A stretch of DNA of 64,000 nucleotides from Pseudomonadota bacterium (GTDB lineage Bacteria > Pseudomonadota > Gammaproteobacteria > Burkholderiales > Burkholderiaceae_C). Positions 34,104 to 43,369 of the stretch are shown here, piece after piece. The notes below the pieces were generated by a model. It searched no databases. It was not told where the DNA came from and worked only from the letters and a program-made list of their open reading frames with translations. Position 1 is the stretch's first letter; each line of letters begins with the position of its first letter. The stretch is taken from positions 1-64,000 of the forward strand of contig CAUJHV010000051.1 in NCBI GenBank assembly GCA_963205115.1, in the 5' to 3' direction. A program made the position numbers and the translations under genes.

Positions 34104-37100
34104 ATGGACACCTTGAGCAGCGTGGAGGGCGGATTCGTCGAGGAAGACGGACAGACCTGGTACCGCATCGACCGCGCCGATCAGGCTGCGCCCTTCTTCG
34201 TGGCGCTGGCCAGCGACAGCGACGTGTGGGCGTTCGTGTCCACCGCCGGTTCGCTGGCCGCGGGCCGGCGCGATGCCGAGGGCTCGTTCTTTCCCTACGA
34301 GACCGTGGACCGCATCCACCTGCGCTGGGAGCACACCGGGCCGCGCAGCTGGATCCGCCTACACGACGATCGCGACGGCAGCGTCGCGCTCTGGCAGCCG
34401 TTCGCGCCGCGGCTGTGTGGCGGCGGCGGCGAACGATCGGTGTGGAAGAACCTGTCCGGCACGCGGCTGCGGCTGCGTGAGGTGCATCCGCGCGGCCATC
34501 TGGCTTTCGAGTACGAATGGTCTTCGGCCGCGTCGCTGGGCCTGGTGCGCAGCGTGCGCCTGCGGGCCCTGCACGGCACGCACCGGGTGGAGGTGCTCGA
34601 TGGCCTGCTGAACCTGGTGCCGCCCGGTGTCAGCGTGAACCATGCGTCCACGATGAGCAGCCTGACGGACGCCTACAAGTGGAACGAGGCCGCGGCCGGC
34701 GGCCGATTGGGTCTGTACACGCTGTACGCGCAGATCTGGGACCGGGCCGAGCCCAAGGAATCGTTCCAGGCACTCGCGGCCTGGCACTGCGGCGCGCCGG
34801 CCGGGTCCACCACGCTGCTGTCGGACCGGCAGGTGCAGGCCTTCTGCGACGGCCTGCCGGTGCAGGCGGAATCGCTGACCCGCGGTCGGCGCGGGGCCTT
34901 CCTCGTGCACTTCGGCGCCGCCGTGGACACCACCGGCCTGCGCTGGCACCAGGTGGTCGACGGCCCGCTGTCGCAGGTGCAGGCCTTCGAGCTGACCCGC
35001 AGGCTCGACGCTGGCGAGGGCACGCACGTGGCGATCGATGCGGCGCTGGCCGCCAACACCGCAGGCCTGGACGAACTGCTGGCCCGGGCCGACGGGCTGC
35101 AACAGTCCGGCGACCCGATGGCGGCCGCGCACCACCGCGCCAACGTGCTGTTCAACATCATGCGCGGCGGCGTGTTCACCAGCGGCACGCAGCTGGACCG
35201 TGACGACCTGCGGGCCTACCTGGCGATGCGGCATGCGCCGCTGGCGCAGGCGCTGGAACCCACCATCGCGGGCTGGCCCGCGCAGGTGGAGCGCACGTTG
35301 GCGCTCGGCGCCGCGCGGCAGGCGGGCGGCATCGAGGCCGAGCGGCTGGTGCTGGGTTATCTGCCGCTCACGTTCAGCCGCCGCCATGGCGACCCCAGCC
35401 GGCCGTGGAACCGCTTTTCGATCCGCGTGCGCGACAACGCCGGCCGGCGCACGCTGCACCACGAAGGCAACTGGCGCGACATCTTCCAGAACTGGGAAGC
35501 GCTGGTGCCCAGCGAGCCGGCCTATGTGGGCTCGATGATCGAAGCCTTCCTCGGCGCGATGACGGTGGACGGTCACAACCCCTACCGCATCGGCCGATCG
35601 GGCATCGACTGGGAGGTGCCGGAGCCGGACAACCCCTGGGCCACCATCGGCTACTGGGGCGACCACCAGGTCATCTACCTGCTGCGCCTGTTGATGGCCG
35701 CGCAGGCGCATCAACCCGCCTTGCTGCCGGGCTGGTGGGACTGCGCGCTGTTCAGCTTTGCCGACGTGCCCTACCGCCTGCGCCCGCATGCGGAACAGAT
35801 CGCCGAGCCCAAGTCGACGGTGCGCTTCGACGAAGAAGCCCATGCCCGCGCGATGGCCCGTGCCCAACGCATCGGCAGCGACGGGCGCTTGGTGTGCGAC
35901 GACGCCGATCGCCCGGTGCGCGCCACGCTGGCCGAAAAGCTGGCCACCATCGTGCTGGCCAAGGCCGCGCGTCTGGTGCCCGGCGGCGGGCTGTGGCTGA
36001 ACACGCAGCGGCCGGAGTGGAACGACGCCAACAACGCGCTGGTGGGCCAGGGCCTCTCACTGGTGACGCTGGCGCAGCTGCGGCAACTGCTGCAATTCAT
36101 GGCCACGCTGGAGGGCGCGCAGCGGCCCTTCGACATCGGCGCGGCCACGCTGGCGGCGTTGCAGTCGCTGGCAGCGCTGCTGGACGCCACACCGCTGCAA
36201 GCCGTGGACGAGACCCAGGCCCGACGCCGCTACCTCGACCAGGCCGGCGCGCTGCTGGACGTCTGGCATGCCCAGGTCTACCGCGGTGCCGCCGGGCGCG
36301 AGCGGGTGCGCGCGCCGCAAGGCCTGCTGCCCGACCTGGCGCGCCGCCTGCTGCCGCTGGTGGACGCCACCCTGGCACGCGCACGCCGAGAAGACGGTCT
36401 GTTCCACAGCTACAACCTGGTGGACTTCAGCCAGCCGGGCCGCGCAGAGCTGAGCCATCTCTACCCGATGCTCGAAGGCCAGGTCGCGATGCTGGCCTGC
36501 GGCGGCCTGCCGCTGGCCGATGCCGTGAGGCTGCTGGATGCGATGTTTGCCAGCCCGCTGTTCGACGCGCGTCGCCAGAGCTTCATGCTCTACCCGGACC
36601 GTGCCTTGCCGGGCTTCCTGCAGCGCAACCGACTGGATGCGCAGGCGCTGGCGCTGCCGGTGGTGCAACGCCTGCTCGACAAGGGCCGTACCGATCTGCT
36701 GCAGCGCCAGAGCGACGGCACGGTGCGCTTTGCACCGACGCTGTCCAACCGTGCAGACGTGGAACACGCGGGCCGCGACCTGGGCGCCGATCTGGCCCCG
36801 CTGGTGGCGGCCTACGAACGGGTGCTGAACCACCATGCCTTCACCGGCCGCTCGGGCACGATGTTCGCGTACGAAGGCCTGGGCTGCATCTACTGGCACA
36901 TGGTGGCCAAGCTGCTGCTGGCGGTGCAGGAACGTGTGTTCGAGGCCTCCGACCGACAGGCGCCGGAGCTGCCCGCCTTGATCGCGCACTACCGCCGCGT
37001 GCGCAACGGTCTGGGCTACCGCCGCGGCGCGGCGGCCTACGGCGCCTTCCCGATGGACCCGTACAGCCACACGCCCGGCGAAGGCGGCGCGCAGCAGCCC

Positions 37101-37394
37101 GGCATGACCGGCCAGGTGAAGGAAGAGATCCTCACCCGCTGGGGCGAACTGGGCCTGCGCTTCGAGCAAGGGCACATCCGCTTCGATCCCGTGCTGCTCG
37201 ACGCCGGCGAGATCCCGCCCGACGGCGCATTGACCTTCACGCTCGCACGCGTGCCGTACCGCATCCAACGCGGCGCGTTCACCGAAGTCCGCACCTGGGT
37301 CGAGCAGCGCTGGGTCGCGCATGCGCAGGCGCGCTTCGACCCCCACGGCGTCGAGGCGGTCGAGATCACCGTGTCCGCTGCGCCATCCCCCTGA
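34104..37394 (+). CDS. 1096-aa protein, candidate beta-1,3-glucan phosphorylase (clan GH-Q-like)
   Basis: No signal peptide, so cytoplasmic. The N-terminal 330 residues look like a beta-sandwich domain; the rest is helix-rich with DGHNPYRIGRSGIDWEVPE, ATIGYWGDHQVIYLL, LNTQRPEWNDANNAL and a late PGMTGQVKEEILTRWGELG. A large beta-sandwich plus (alpha/alpha)6 barrel at this length is the plan of beta-1,3-glucan phosphorylases of GH149/GH161, and EWNDANN is reminiscent of the WND motif of GH94-type phosphorylases. I did not find the full family signature, so this is inference from size, cytoplasmic location and operon context (GH17 before, sugar symporter 23 bp after). It could also be an uncharacterised glycosidase family. 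Confidence 0.55.
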   Translation: MDTLSSVEGGFVEEDGQTWYRIDRADQAAPFFVALASDSDVWAFVSTAGSLAAGRRDAEGSFFPYETVDRIHLRWEHTGPRSWIRLHDDRDGSVALWQPFAPRLCGGGGERSVWKNLSGTRLRLREVHPRGHLAFEYEWSSAASLGLVRSVRLRALHGTHRVEVLDGLLNLVPPGVSVNHASTMSSLTDAYKWNEAAAGGRLGLYTLYAQIWDRAEPKESFQALAAWHCGAPAGSTTLLSDRQVQAFCDGLPVQAESLTRGRRGAFLVHFGAAVDTTGLRWHQVVDGPLSQVQAFELTRRLDAGEGTHVAIDAALAANTAGLDELLARADGLQQSGDPMAAAHHRANVLFNIMRGGVFTSGTQLDRDDLRAYLAMRHAPLAQALEPTIAGWPAQVERTLALGAARQAGGIEAERLVLGYLPLTFSRRHGDPSRPWNRFSIRVRDNAGRRTLHHEGNWRDIFQNWEALVPSEPAYVGSMIEAFLGAMTVDGHNPYRIGRSGIDWEVPEPDNPWATIGYWGDHQVIYLLRLLMAAQAHQPALLPGWWDCALFSFADVPYRLRPHAEQIAEPKSTVRFDEEAHARAMARAQRIGSDGRLVCDDADRPVRATLAEKLATIVLAKAARLVPGGGLWLNTQRPEWNDANNALVGQGLSLVTLAQLRQLLQFMATLEGAQRPFDIGAATLAALQSLAALLDATPLQAVDETQARRRYLDQAGALLDVWHAQVYRGAAGRERVRAPQGLLPDLARRLLPLVDATLARARREDGLFHSYNLVDFSQPGRAELSHLYPMLEGQVAMLACGGLPLADAVRLLDAMFASPLFDARRQSFMLYPDRALPGFLQRNRLDAQALALPVVQRLLDKGRTDLLQRQSDGTVRFAPTLSNRADVEHAGRDLGADLAPLVAAYERVLNHHAFTGRSGTMFAYEGLGCIYWHMVAKLLLAVQERVFEASDRQAPELPALIAHYRRVRNGLGYRRGAAAYGAFPMDPYSHTPGEGGAQQPGMTGQVKEEILTRWGELGLRFEQGHIRFDPVLLDAGEIPPDGALTFTLARVPYRIQRGAFTEVRTWVEQRWVAHAQARFDPHGVEAVEITVSAAPSP

Positions 37395-37417
37395 ACCGCC
37401 CCTCGCGAAAGCTGCCC

Positions 37418-38848
37418 ATGTCTTCACCCCACGTTGCCAAGGACCACAAGGTCCCGTTCGGCCAGAAGGTCGCATTCGGGCTGGGCATGCTGGCCAACCA
37501 GATGTTCCCGGCCGCGCTGGGCATCTTCATGGTGGTGCTGGTGCAGGACATGGGCTTCCCGACCTGGATGTGGGGCATCCTGTTTTTCCTGCCGCGGGCC
37601 TATGACGCGGTGCTCGACCCCATCATGGGCTTCATCTCCGACAACACGCGCTCGAAGTGGGGCCGGCGCCGGCAGTACGTCTTCATCGGCGCCATCATGC
37701 TGGGCATCGGCTTCGTGGCGATGTGGCAGATGCACCGGGCCGACGGCCTGACCTACAACTTCCTGTACTTCCTGTTCTGGTCGCTGGTGTTCTTCACCGG
37801 TCTCACGGTCTTCAGCATTCCCTACGTGGCCATGGGCTACGAGATGAGCGACGACTTCCACGAGCGCACCAGCATCATGGCCGTGGCGCAGTGGATCGGC
37901 CAGTGGGCCTGGGTGATCGCACCGTGGTTCTGGGTGGTGATGTACGACCCCCAGTGGTTCCCGAATGCCGATACTGCCACGCGCACCCTGTCGGTGTGGG
38001 TCGGCCTCGCCTGCATGCTGCTGGCCATGGTGCCGGCCCTTTTTCTGCCCAGCCGCTCCACGCTGAACGACACGCAGCTGGTGCCGCTGACCGTGGCCAA
38101 CGTGGGCCGCGGCTTCAAGGAACTGCTGGAGGGATTCAAGGAGGCCTTCGGCTGCGTGCCCTTCCGCAAGCTGTGCTTTGCCACCTTCCTGATCTTCAAC
38201 GCCTTCAACACGGTGGCGGCGTTTTCGTTCTTCATCGTCGTCTACCACCTGTTTGCCGGCAATACGGCGGCGGCGGGCATCTGGCCCACGCTGTTCGGCA
38301 GCATCGGCGCGCTGGTCACCACCTTTGCCGTGATTCCCACCGTGGCGTGGATGTCGCGCAAGGTGGGAAAGAAGATGGCCTTCATGCTCTCGCAGGGCAT
38401 CTCGATCCTCGGCTACGTGCTGCTGTGGCTGCTGATGGTGCCGGGCAAGCCCTGGCTGTTCATGCTGGCACTGCCGTTCTTCTCGTTCGGCATCGGCGGG
38501 CTGTTCACGCTGATGATGTCGATGACCGCCGACGTGTGCGACCTGGACGAACTGGCCACCGGCAAGCGGCGTGAAGGCATCTTCGGCGCGATCTACTGGT
38601 GGATGGTCAAGCTCGGCTTCGCCGTGGCGGGCCTGCTCAGCGGCGCGATCATGTCCTTCGTGGCCTTCACACCGGGTGCGGCCGTGCAGCCCGAGGGCGC
38701 GGTGGATGGCCTGCGGCTGTTCTATTCCGGCATACCCATCCTGGGCACGCTGTTGGCGATGTGGATCATGCGCGACTACGACCTGGACGAGCGGCGCGCG
38801 ATGACGGTTCATGCCGAGCTCGAGCAGCGCCGGCTGCGCGCCGCCTAG
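37418..38848 (+). CDS. GPH-family sugar:cation symporter (MFS)
   Basis: 476 aa with about 12 transmembrane helices. The GPH (glycoside-pentoside-hexuronide) signature is present: DAVLDPIMGFISDNTRSKWGRRRQY after helix 2, FSIPYVAMGYEMSDDFHERT, and DVCDLDELATGKRREGIFGA late in the protein. It would import a beta-glucoside oligosaccharide with H+ or Na+. Last gene of the porin-GH17-phosphorylase operon, which supports glucan-derived substrates. Convergent with the GH17 gene downstream. Confidence 0.92.
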   Translation: MSSPHVAKDHKVPFGQKVAFGLGMLANQMFPAALGIFMVVLVQDMGFPTWMWGILFFLPRAYDAVLDPIMGFISDNTRSKWGRRRQYVFIGAIMLGIGFVAMWQMHRADGLTYNFLYFLFWSLVFFTGLTVFSIPYVAMGYEMSDDFHERTSIMAVAQWIGQWAWVIAPWFWVVMYDPQWFPNADTATRTLSVWVGLACMLLAMVPALFLPSRSTLNDTQLVPLTVANVGRGFKELLEGFKEAFGCVPFRKLCFATFLIFNAFNTVAAFSFFIVVYHLFAGNTAAAGIWPTLFGSIGALVTTFAVIPTVAWMSRKVGKKMAFMLSQGISILGYVLLWLLMVPGKPWLFMLALPFFSFGIGGLFTLMMSMTADVCDLDELATGKRREGIFGAIYWWMVKLGFAVAGLLSGAIMSFVAFTPGAAVQPEGAVDGLRLFYSGIPILGTLLAMWIMRDYDLDERRAMTVHAELEQRRLRAA

Positions 38849-38903
38849 GTCGCCTGCAAACCGGCCACTGAACGGGGCGCCGCCGGCCGCCCGCGGACGG
38901 GCT

Positions 38904-39869
38904 TCACCGCCGCGGGTGCCGCGCCTGCATCGCCAGCTTGGGTCGCCGGTCCACCGTGAACAGGCCCCAATGCTTCTCGGGCTCCAGCGGGTCGGGCGAG
39001 CCCTTCCACGGCTCGTCGAAGGCCTCGAAGACAAAGCACAGCAGGTCGGCTTCACGTGCCCAGTCCGTCAGCGCCTGGAGGTAGATCGCCTGGGCCTGCG
39101 GTGCCGCATGCGCGGCCGGCATGCCGCGGCCGTTGCTCGCGGTGCACCAGCCGGCTTCGGTGATGACGATCGGCTTGCCCGGGTAGCGGTCTGCCACGCT
39201 GGCGACATTGGCCCGCGTGTAGTCCAGCGCCTCGTCGACGGTCTTGTATTCCCACAGCGGGTAGGTGTGCAGCGAGATGAAGTCCAGCTCCGTCACCAGC
39301 TCGCGCAGCTTGTGCTGCCAGGGCACGTAGTTCTCGCAGAAGGTCACCGGCTGGGGGAGCGCGACCTTCACGCGGCGCACGTGCTCGATCATGCGCGGCA
39401 CCGGTACGAGGTGGTCGGTCCAGTCCACGGTGGCTTCGTTGCCGACAGCCACCGAAAACACGATGTCCGCATACTGCCGCGCCAACGCGATCAGACGCCC
39501 CACCTCGGCCTCGTTCTCGATCCGCTGGGCCGCGAGCACCGGCTCCTCGTAGACGCCGCCCCAGGGACAGCCGGGATTGCTGACCTCGGCGCCCAGGTAG
39601 GCGCCCAGCATCACCTGGAACGGCAACCCGTCTTCGCGGATGACCTGCAGCACACGCTGCGCATGGGGTCCGCAGTCGTACAGGCGCAGCAGCTGCCAGT
39701 GATGCTTCAGGATGTGCAGGTCCTCGCGGATCTGTTCCACCGACGGGTAGATGCCGCGGTTCGGGTCCTGCCCCTCACGGTAGCCGGAATAGCAGATCGC
39801 ATCGCCCCGGGGCAGCTGCAGCCGCCAGGTGGGCGCGCCTGGTCGCTCAGGTGAATTTCGGTTGTGCAT
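38904..39869 (-). CDS. GH17 family protein, cytoplasmic form (1)
   Basis: 321 aa, no signal peptide. ATG 39869 overlaps the end of the upstream GH17 gene by 23 bp. GH17 features: ICYSGYREGQDP near the N-terminus, acid/base Glu in FSVAVGNEATVDW, nucleophile Glu in IVITEAGWC and VFEAFDEPWKG before the end. Single catalytic domain. Probably acts on imported beta-1,3-gluco-oligosaccharides, either as hydrolase or transglycosylase. Third gene of the operon GH16-GH17-GH17 preceded by two LacI operators. Confidence 0.9.
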   Translation of the reverse strand: MHNRNSPERPGAPTWRLQLPRGDAICYSGYREGQDPNRGIYPSVEQIREDLHILKHHWQLLRLYDCGPHAQRVLQVIREDGLPFQVMLGAYLGAEVSNPGCPWGGVYEEPVLAAQRIENEAEVGRLIALARQYADIVFSVAVGNEATVDWTDHLVPVPRMIEHVRRVKVALPQPVTFCENYVPWQHKLRELVTELDFISLHTYPLWEYKTVDEALDYTRANVASVADRYPGKPIVITEAGWCTASNGRGMPAAHAAPQAQAIYLQALTDWAREADLLCFVFEAFDEPWKGSPDPLEPEKHWGLFTVDRRPKLAMQARHPRR

Positions 39870-40932
39870 CCTTGTCCCACAGGCCCCAGAAGGCACCGAC
39901 GTCGCCCTCGGCGCCGACCTTCCAGGCCTCGTCGAAAGCGGCAAAGTAGAAGGTCTCGATGCCGTCTTCACGCGCCCAGCGCATGGTGTCGACGAAGTAG
40001 CGCATCGCGCCTTCCTGCGAAGGCACGGCACCATGGAAGGGGCTGCCCTGGTCGGGCCAGCCGGTCTCGCTGATCAGCACGCGCTTGCCCGGCGCCGCGG
40101 CACGGGTGCGCTGCATCATCGACTGCATGTAGGCCAGGGCCTGCTCGCGCGGGCAGCCTTCCCAGAACGGGTAGCAGTTGGTCATCACCACGTCGCAGGC
40201 GGCCGTGACGCGCGGATGCTTCTCGAACAGGTAGTAGGCGTCGACATAGCCCACCGGCACGCCGGGCAGCGCCTGCTTGACGCGCTGGATCGTGGCGACG
40301 AGTTCGTCCTCCGGCAGGTCCTCGCGCAGCAGCACCTCGTTGCCGACCGCCACGATGTCGGCATGGCCTGCGCGGGCCACCGCGATCACGCCTTCGATCT
40401 CACGTTCGTTGATCGCCGCATCGGTGCCCAGCCAGGCGCCCACCAGCGTCTTGATGCCCATGGCATGCGCGATGGCTGGCGTCTGCTCGTGCCCATCCGT
40501 GCAGGAAAAGGTGCGCACCCAGCGGGCGTGCGGGCGGATCACCGCCAGCCGCTCGCGGATCTGCGCCGCGCTGACCTGCGAGCCGGGCGCCTGGCCGGGC
40601 AGATAGGGGCTGAAGCACAGGCCGTGGACACCGCTGTCGAGCACGGCACGGAACTCGTCGCGCAGCGTGTCGGGGATCGGCGGCGACGGTTGCTGCGCGT
40701 GCGCGTGTTCCGACCGGGTGATGGCGGCATCCGCACCCAGCGCGGCATGGGCTGGGCCCCGCAGCGCGCCAGCCGACACGGCATCCGCCGACGCATCCGG
40801 CGACTGAACCGACAGCACCTGCGAGGCGGAACCCGCAGGTCCGCCCGACGATGGCGCCGGTGCAAAAGCAGGCTGCGCCGGAGCCGAGCTGCGGCGCGGC
40901 GGTGCTGCGCCGGAATCAGGGTCGTGGCTCAT
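39847..40932 (-). CDS. GH17 family protein, cytoplasmic form (2)
   Basis: 361 aa from ATG 40932. The first 85 residues are Pro/Ala/Ser-rich and unstructured with no hydrophobic core, so there is no signal peptide. The GH17 barrel follows: GLCFSPYLPGQAPG, acid/base Glu in DIVAVGNEVLLRED, nucleophile Glu in VLISETGWPDQGSP, then FYFAAFDEAWK. Sequence differs clearly from the neighbouring GH17 proteins, so three distinct GH17 types are in the locus. Disordered N-terminal extension is unusual. Confidence 0.9.
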   Translation of the reverse strand: MSHDPDSGAAPPRRSSAPAQPAFAPAPSSGGPAGSASQVLSVQSPDASADAVSAGALRGPAHAALGADAAITRSEHAHAQQPSPPIPDTLRDEFRAVLDSGVHGLCFSPYLPGQAPGSQVSAAQIRERLAVIRPHARWVRTFSCTDGHEQTPAIAHAMGIKTLVGAWLGTDAAINEREIEGVIAVARAGHADIVAVGNEVLLREDLPEDELVATIQRVKQALPGVPVGYVDAYYLFEKHPRVTAACDVVMTNCYPFWEGCPREQALAYMQSMMQRTRAAAPGKRVLISETGWPDQGSPFHGAVPSQEGAMRYFVDTMRWAREDGIETFYFAAFDEAWKVGAEGDVGAFWGLWDKDAQPKFT

Positions 40933-40955
40933 GGAGTCTCCGTCGGGCGGCGCCG

Positions 40956-41930
40956 TCAGAAGCGGCGCTCGCTGACATGCCCTTTTTGCCAGGGCATGAC
41001 GCCGCGTCCCCGGGGCGCGGTCAGTCCGTAGCCGCCGACCTTGTCGTAGGCCCGCACATAGTCCACCACCAGTTCGGCCGGGAAGCGCGTCTTGTCGTTG
41101 GGCACGCCGGGGAAATTGCCACCCACCGCCACGTTCATCACCAGGTAGAAGGGCTGGTCGAACGGTGCCGGCCAGGGGTTGAGATCCGCGGCCCGCTTCG
41201 CCTCGACGCCCAGGCCCTCGGCGAGCTTGCTGCAGCTCCACCAGTGGCGGTAGGTGCAGGTCTGCACCTGGTCGACGAAGAAGCGGATCTCGCCCGGCTC
41301 CCACTCGACGGCATAGGTGTGCCAGTCGGACACCAGGCTGCCCTCGCGCAGCACGTGGGTGGTCGTGATGAGCGACCGCTTGGGAAAGCTGGAGCCGAAG
41401 TGGATGCTGTTGAGCACCTCGCCGGGCTTCTCGCCAACGATCTCCATCAGGTCGATCTCGCCGGAGGCCGCCCAGCCGCCGTACTTGTCGTCCACCGGCA
41501 GCATCCACAGCGCGGGCCACAGGCCCTTGCCCCAGGGCACGCGGGCGCGGATCTCGACGCGGCCGTAGAGCTTGGCGAAGAGCACCGTGCCGTCGCGACG
41601 GCGGGTCTTGAGCCGCGCGGAGGTGTAGCCACAGCCGTGCAGCGGCGCCTTGACCGCGCGGATCACCAGGCAGCCGTCGCGCACCTCGACGTTTTCCGCG
41701 TCACGGGTGTAGTACTGCAGTTCCTCGTTGCCCCAGCCGGGCACCCAGGCGTGGTTCTTGTAGTCGTAGAAGCCGTTGCCCAGATCGAAGTCCCACTTCG
41801 CGGGGTCGACACGCTCGCCGTCGAATTCGTCGGCCCAGACCAGCGTCCAGCCGGGCCGATCGCCACTGGGGATGGCGGCGTGATCGTCGCCCGGCTGCGG
41901 CACGGCCGCCCGCGTTGCCCGTTGATCCAT
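40956..41930 (-). CDS. GH16 endo-beta-1,3-glucanase (laminarinase type), no signal peptide
   Basis: 324 aa. Catalytic motif SGEIDLMEIVG (two Glu around Asp) is the ExDxxE signature of bacterial laminarinases; WADEFDGERVDPAKW, NEELQYYT and LVMNVAVGGNFPG also match. ATG 41930 is preceded by two LacI operators within 55 bp. The N-terminal 30 residues are polar, so it appears cytoplasmic, unlike most laminarinases. Alternatively export depends on an unrecognised signal or a missing upstream start, but no in-frame start upstream encodes a signal. First gene of the operon. Confidence 0.92.
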   Translation of the reverse strand: MDQRATRAAVPQPGDDHAAIPSGDRPGWTLVWADEFDGERVDPAKWDFDLGNGFYDYKNHAWVPGWGNEELQYYTRDAENVEVRDGCLVIRAVKAPLHGCGYTSARLKTRRRDGTVLFAKLYGRVEIRARVPWGKGLWPALWMLPVDDKYGGWAASGEIDLMEIVGEKPGEVLNSIHFGSSFPKRSLITTTHVLREGSLVSDWHTYAVEWEPGEIRFFVDQVQTCTYRHWWSCSKLAEGLGVEAKRAADLNPWPAPFDQPFYLVMNVAVGGNFPGVPNDKTRFPAELVVDYVRAYDKVGGYGLTAPRGRGVMPWQKGHVSERRF

Positions 41931-41946
41931 GGAAGCCTGCCGATTC

Positions 41947-41960
41947 TGAAAGCGCTTTCA
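41947..41960. promoter_or_regulatory. LacI-type operator, GH16-GH17-GH17 promoter
   Basis: TGAAAGCGCTTTCA inside a longer palindrome CTGAAAGCGCTTTCAG (41946-41961), 17 bp before the GH16 start codon. Fourth perfect copy in the locus. Confidence 0.9.
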
Positions 41961-41967
41961 GCATTTT

Positions 41968-41983
41968 TGCGAAAGCGCTTGCA
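41968..41983. promoter_or_regulatory. Second, variant LacI-type operator
   Basis: TGCGAAAGCGCTTGCA shares the core GAAAGCGCTT and is palindromic. Its centre is 22 bp (two helical turns) from the perfect operator, so two regulator dimers could bind the same DNA face. Confidence 0.75.
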
Positions 41984-42023
41984 GCTTGTCAATGCAGGGT
42001 AGTTGCGGAGGCCGGCGCGCCGC

Positions 42024-43061
42024 TCAGGCGCGCGGGCGGGATGTGGATTCGCGCACCACCAGCCGCGGTGCGGGCATCTCGATCGTCGGCTTCTGTCCGG
42101 CCAGCAGCTGCAGCATCGCGGCAGCGGCCAGGCGGCCGAGTTCGTAGCCAGGCTGGTGCACCGTGGTCAAAGGCGGCAAGGCAAACGTGGACGTGGCCAG
42201 ATCGTCGAAGCCCACCAGCGACACGTCCTGCGGGATGCGCAGACCGCGCTGGTGCAGCGCCAGCGCGGCGCCGAAGGCCATCTGGTCGTTGGCCGCGAGC
42301 ACCGCGCTGAAACGGTGGCGGCTGAGCAGCAGCTGTTCCATCGCCAAGCGGCCGCTTTCTTCGTGAAACTGCCCCGGCAGGATCAGGTTTTCGTTGGCGG
42401 CAATGCCCGCCGCTGCCAGCGCCTGGCGATACCCCTGCTCGCGCTCGACGGCGTCTGCATGACCGGGCACACCGGCGATGAAGGCGATGCGCCGGTGGCC
42501 CAGCTGCAGCAGGTGCTCCGTCGCCAATTGCGCGCCCGACACGTTGTCGAAGTGCAGCGAGAACAGGTGGGGCGCCTTCAGCAACCGGCCCGTCACGACC
42601 ACCGGCATCGTGCGCGCGCAGGTCCGCAGCGCGGTGTCGCCCAGCCGGCCCGCCAGCACGATGATGCCGTCCACGCGGCGCGCCCGAAGTGCTTCGATGC
42701 AGCGCAGCTCTTCTTCGGTGTTCCAGTGGCCGCTGACAAAGAGCGCGATGTAGCCCGTGCGGTCGATCTCGTCCTCGATGCCGCGCAGCGCAGTGCCGAA
42801 GAAGGGGCTGTCGATCGTCTGCGTGACCACGCCCACGCTCCACGAACGGCCCCCCGCCAGCCCGCGCGCCACCGGATTGGGCACGAAGCCCAGGTCCGCG
42901 ATGGCCTGCTCCACCGCGGCCCGCTTCTCGTCGCTGACCACGGCGGTCCCGTTGAGGATGCGCGACACGGTGCTGGGCGACACGCCGCAGCGCTGCGCCA
43001 CCATTTCCAGGGTGACCCGTGGGCTTTCGGCAGTCGACTTGGGTCGAGCGGGCTGTCGCAC
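42024..43061 (-). CDS. LacI-family transcription regulator of the glucan locus
   Basis: 345 aa with GTG start. HTH: VTLEMVAQRCGVSPSTVSRILNG, hinge NPVARGLAGGRSWSVG, then a complete periplasmic-binding-protein-like sensor domain (SPFFGTALRGIEDE, VDGIIVLAGR, VLAANDQMAFGAALALHQ, SLVGFDDLATS). The hinge with conserved LAGG is the operator-bending segment. It lies directly upstream of the GH16-GH17-GH17 operon, and the TGAAAGCGCTTTCA palindromes are of the type LacI/GalR proteins bind, so it is the obvious regulator. Inducer probably a beta-gluco-oligosaccharide (inference). No operator seen before its own gene. Confidence 0.93.
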   Translation of the reverse strand: MRQPARPKSTAESPRVTLEMVAQRCGVSPSTVSRILNGTAVVSDEKRAAVEQAIADLGFVPNPVARGLAGGRSWSVGVVTQTIDSPFFGTALRGIEDEIDRTGYIALFVSGHWNTEEELRCIEALRARRVDGIIVLAGRLGDTALRTCARTMPVVVTGRLLKAPHLFSLHFDNVSGAQLATEHLLQLGHRRIAFIAGVPGHADAVEREQGYRQALAAAGIAANENLILPGQFHEESGRLAMEQLLLSRHRFSAVLAANDQMAFGAALALHQRGLRIPQDVSLVGFDDLATSTFALPPLTTVHQPGYELGRLAAAAMLQLLAGQKPTIEMPAPRLVVRESTSRPRA

Positions 43062-43369
43062 GATGAACTGATCTCTGCGTGGCGATGGGTGCGGCGGAGT
43101 TTAGTGCCGGCCGCAAGCGGTGCCCGTCGGTTCGGCGCCGCTTGGCGGGCGCGGATCCGGCGGCATGGGCTGCAGCCGGAATTGTCGATGATGCCGATGC
43201 ATCGCCGTTTCAGGTGCCGACCGGCTTCAGCCAACGCGAGCTACCGCAGCTGCAGCGACAGGTCGCCTCGCCGCTTGCGGGGCTGGTGAAGGACTCGGGC
43301 TTCTCGAGTGACTGGGGGACAGCGGCGCCGAAAGGCCGTCTGCGCCCACGGCAGCCTGCCCATGCGCGG

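Noticed and set aside
35405..37418. Long open frame running from within the 1096-aa gene into the symporter
   Set aside because: Only the symporter part from 37418 has protein character; the upstream part is an out-of-frame shadow.
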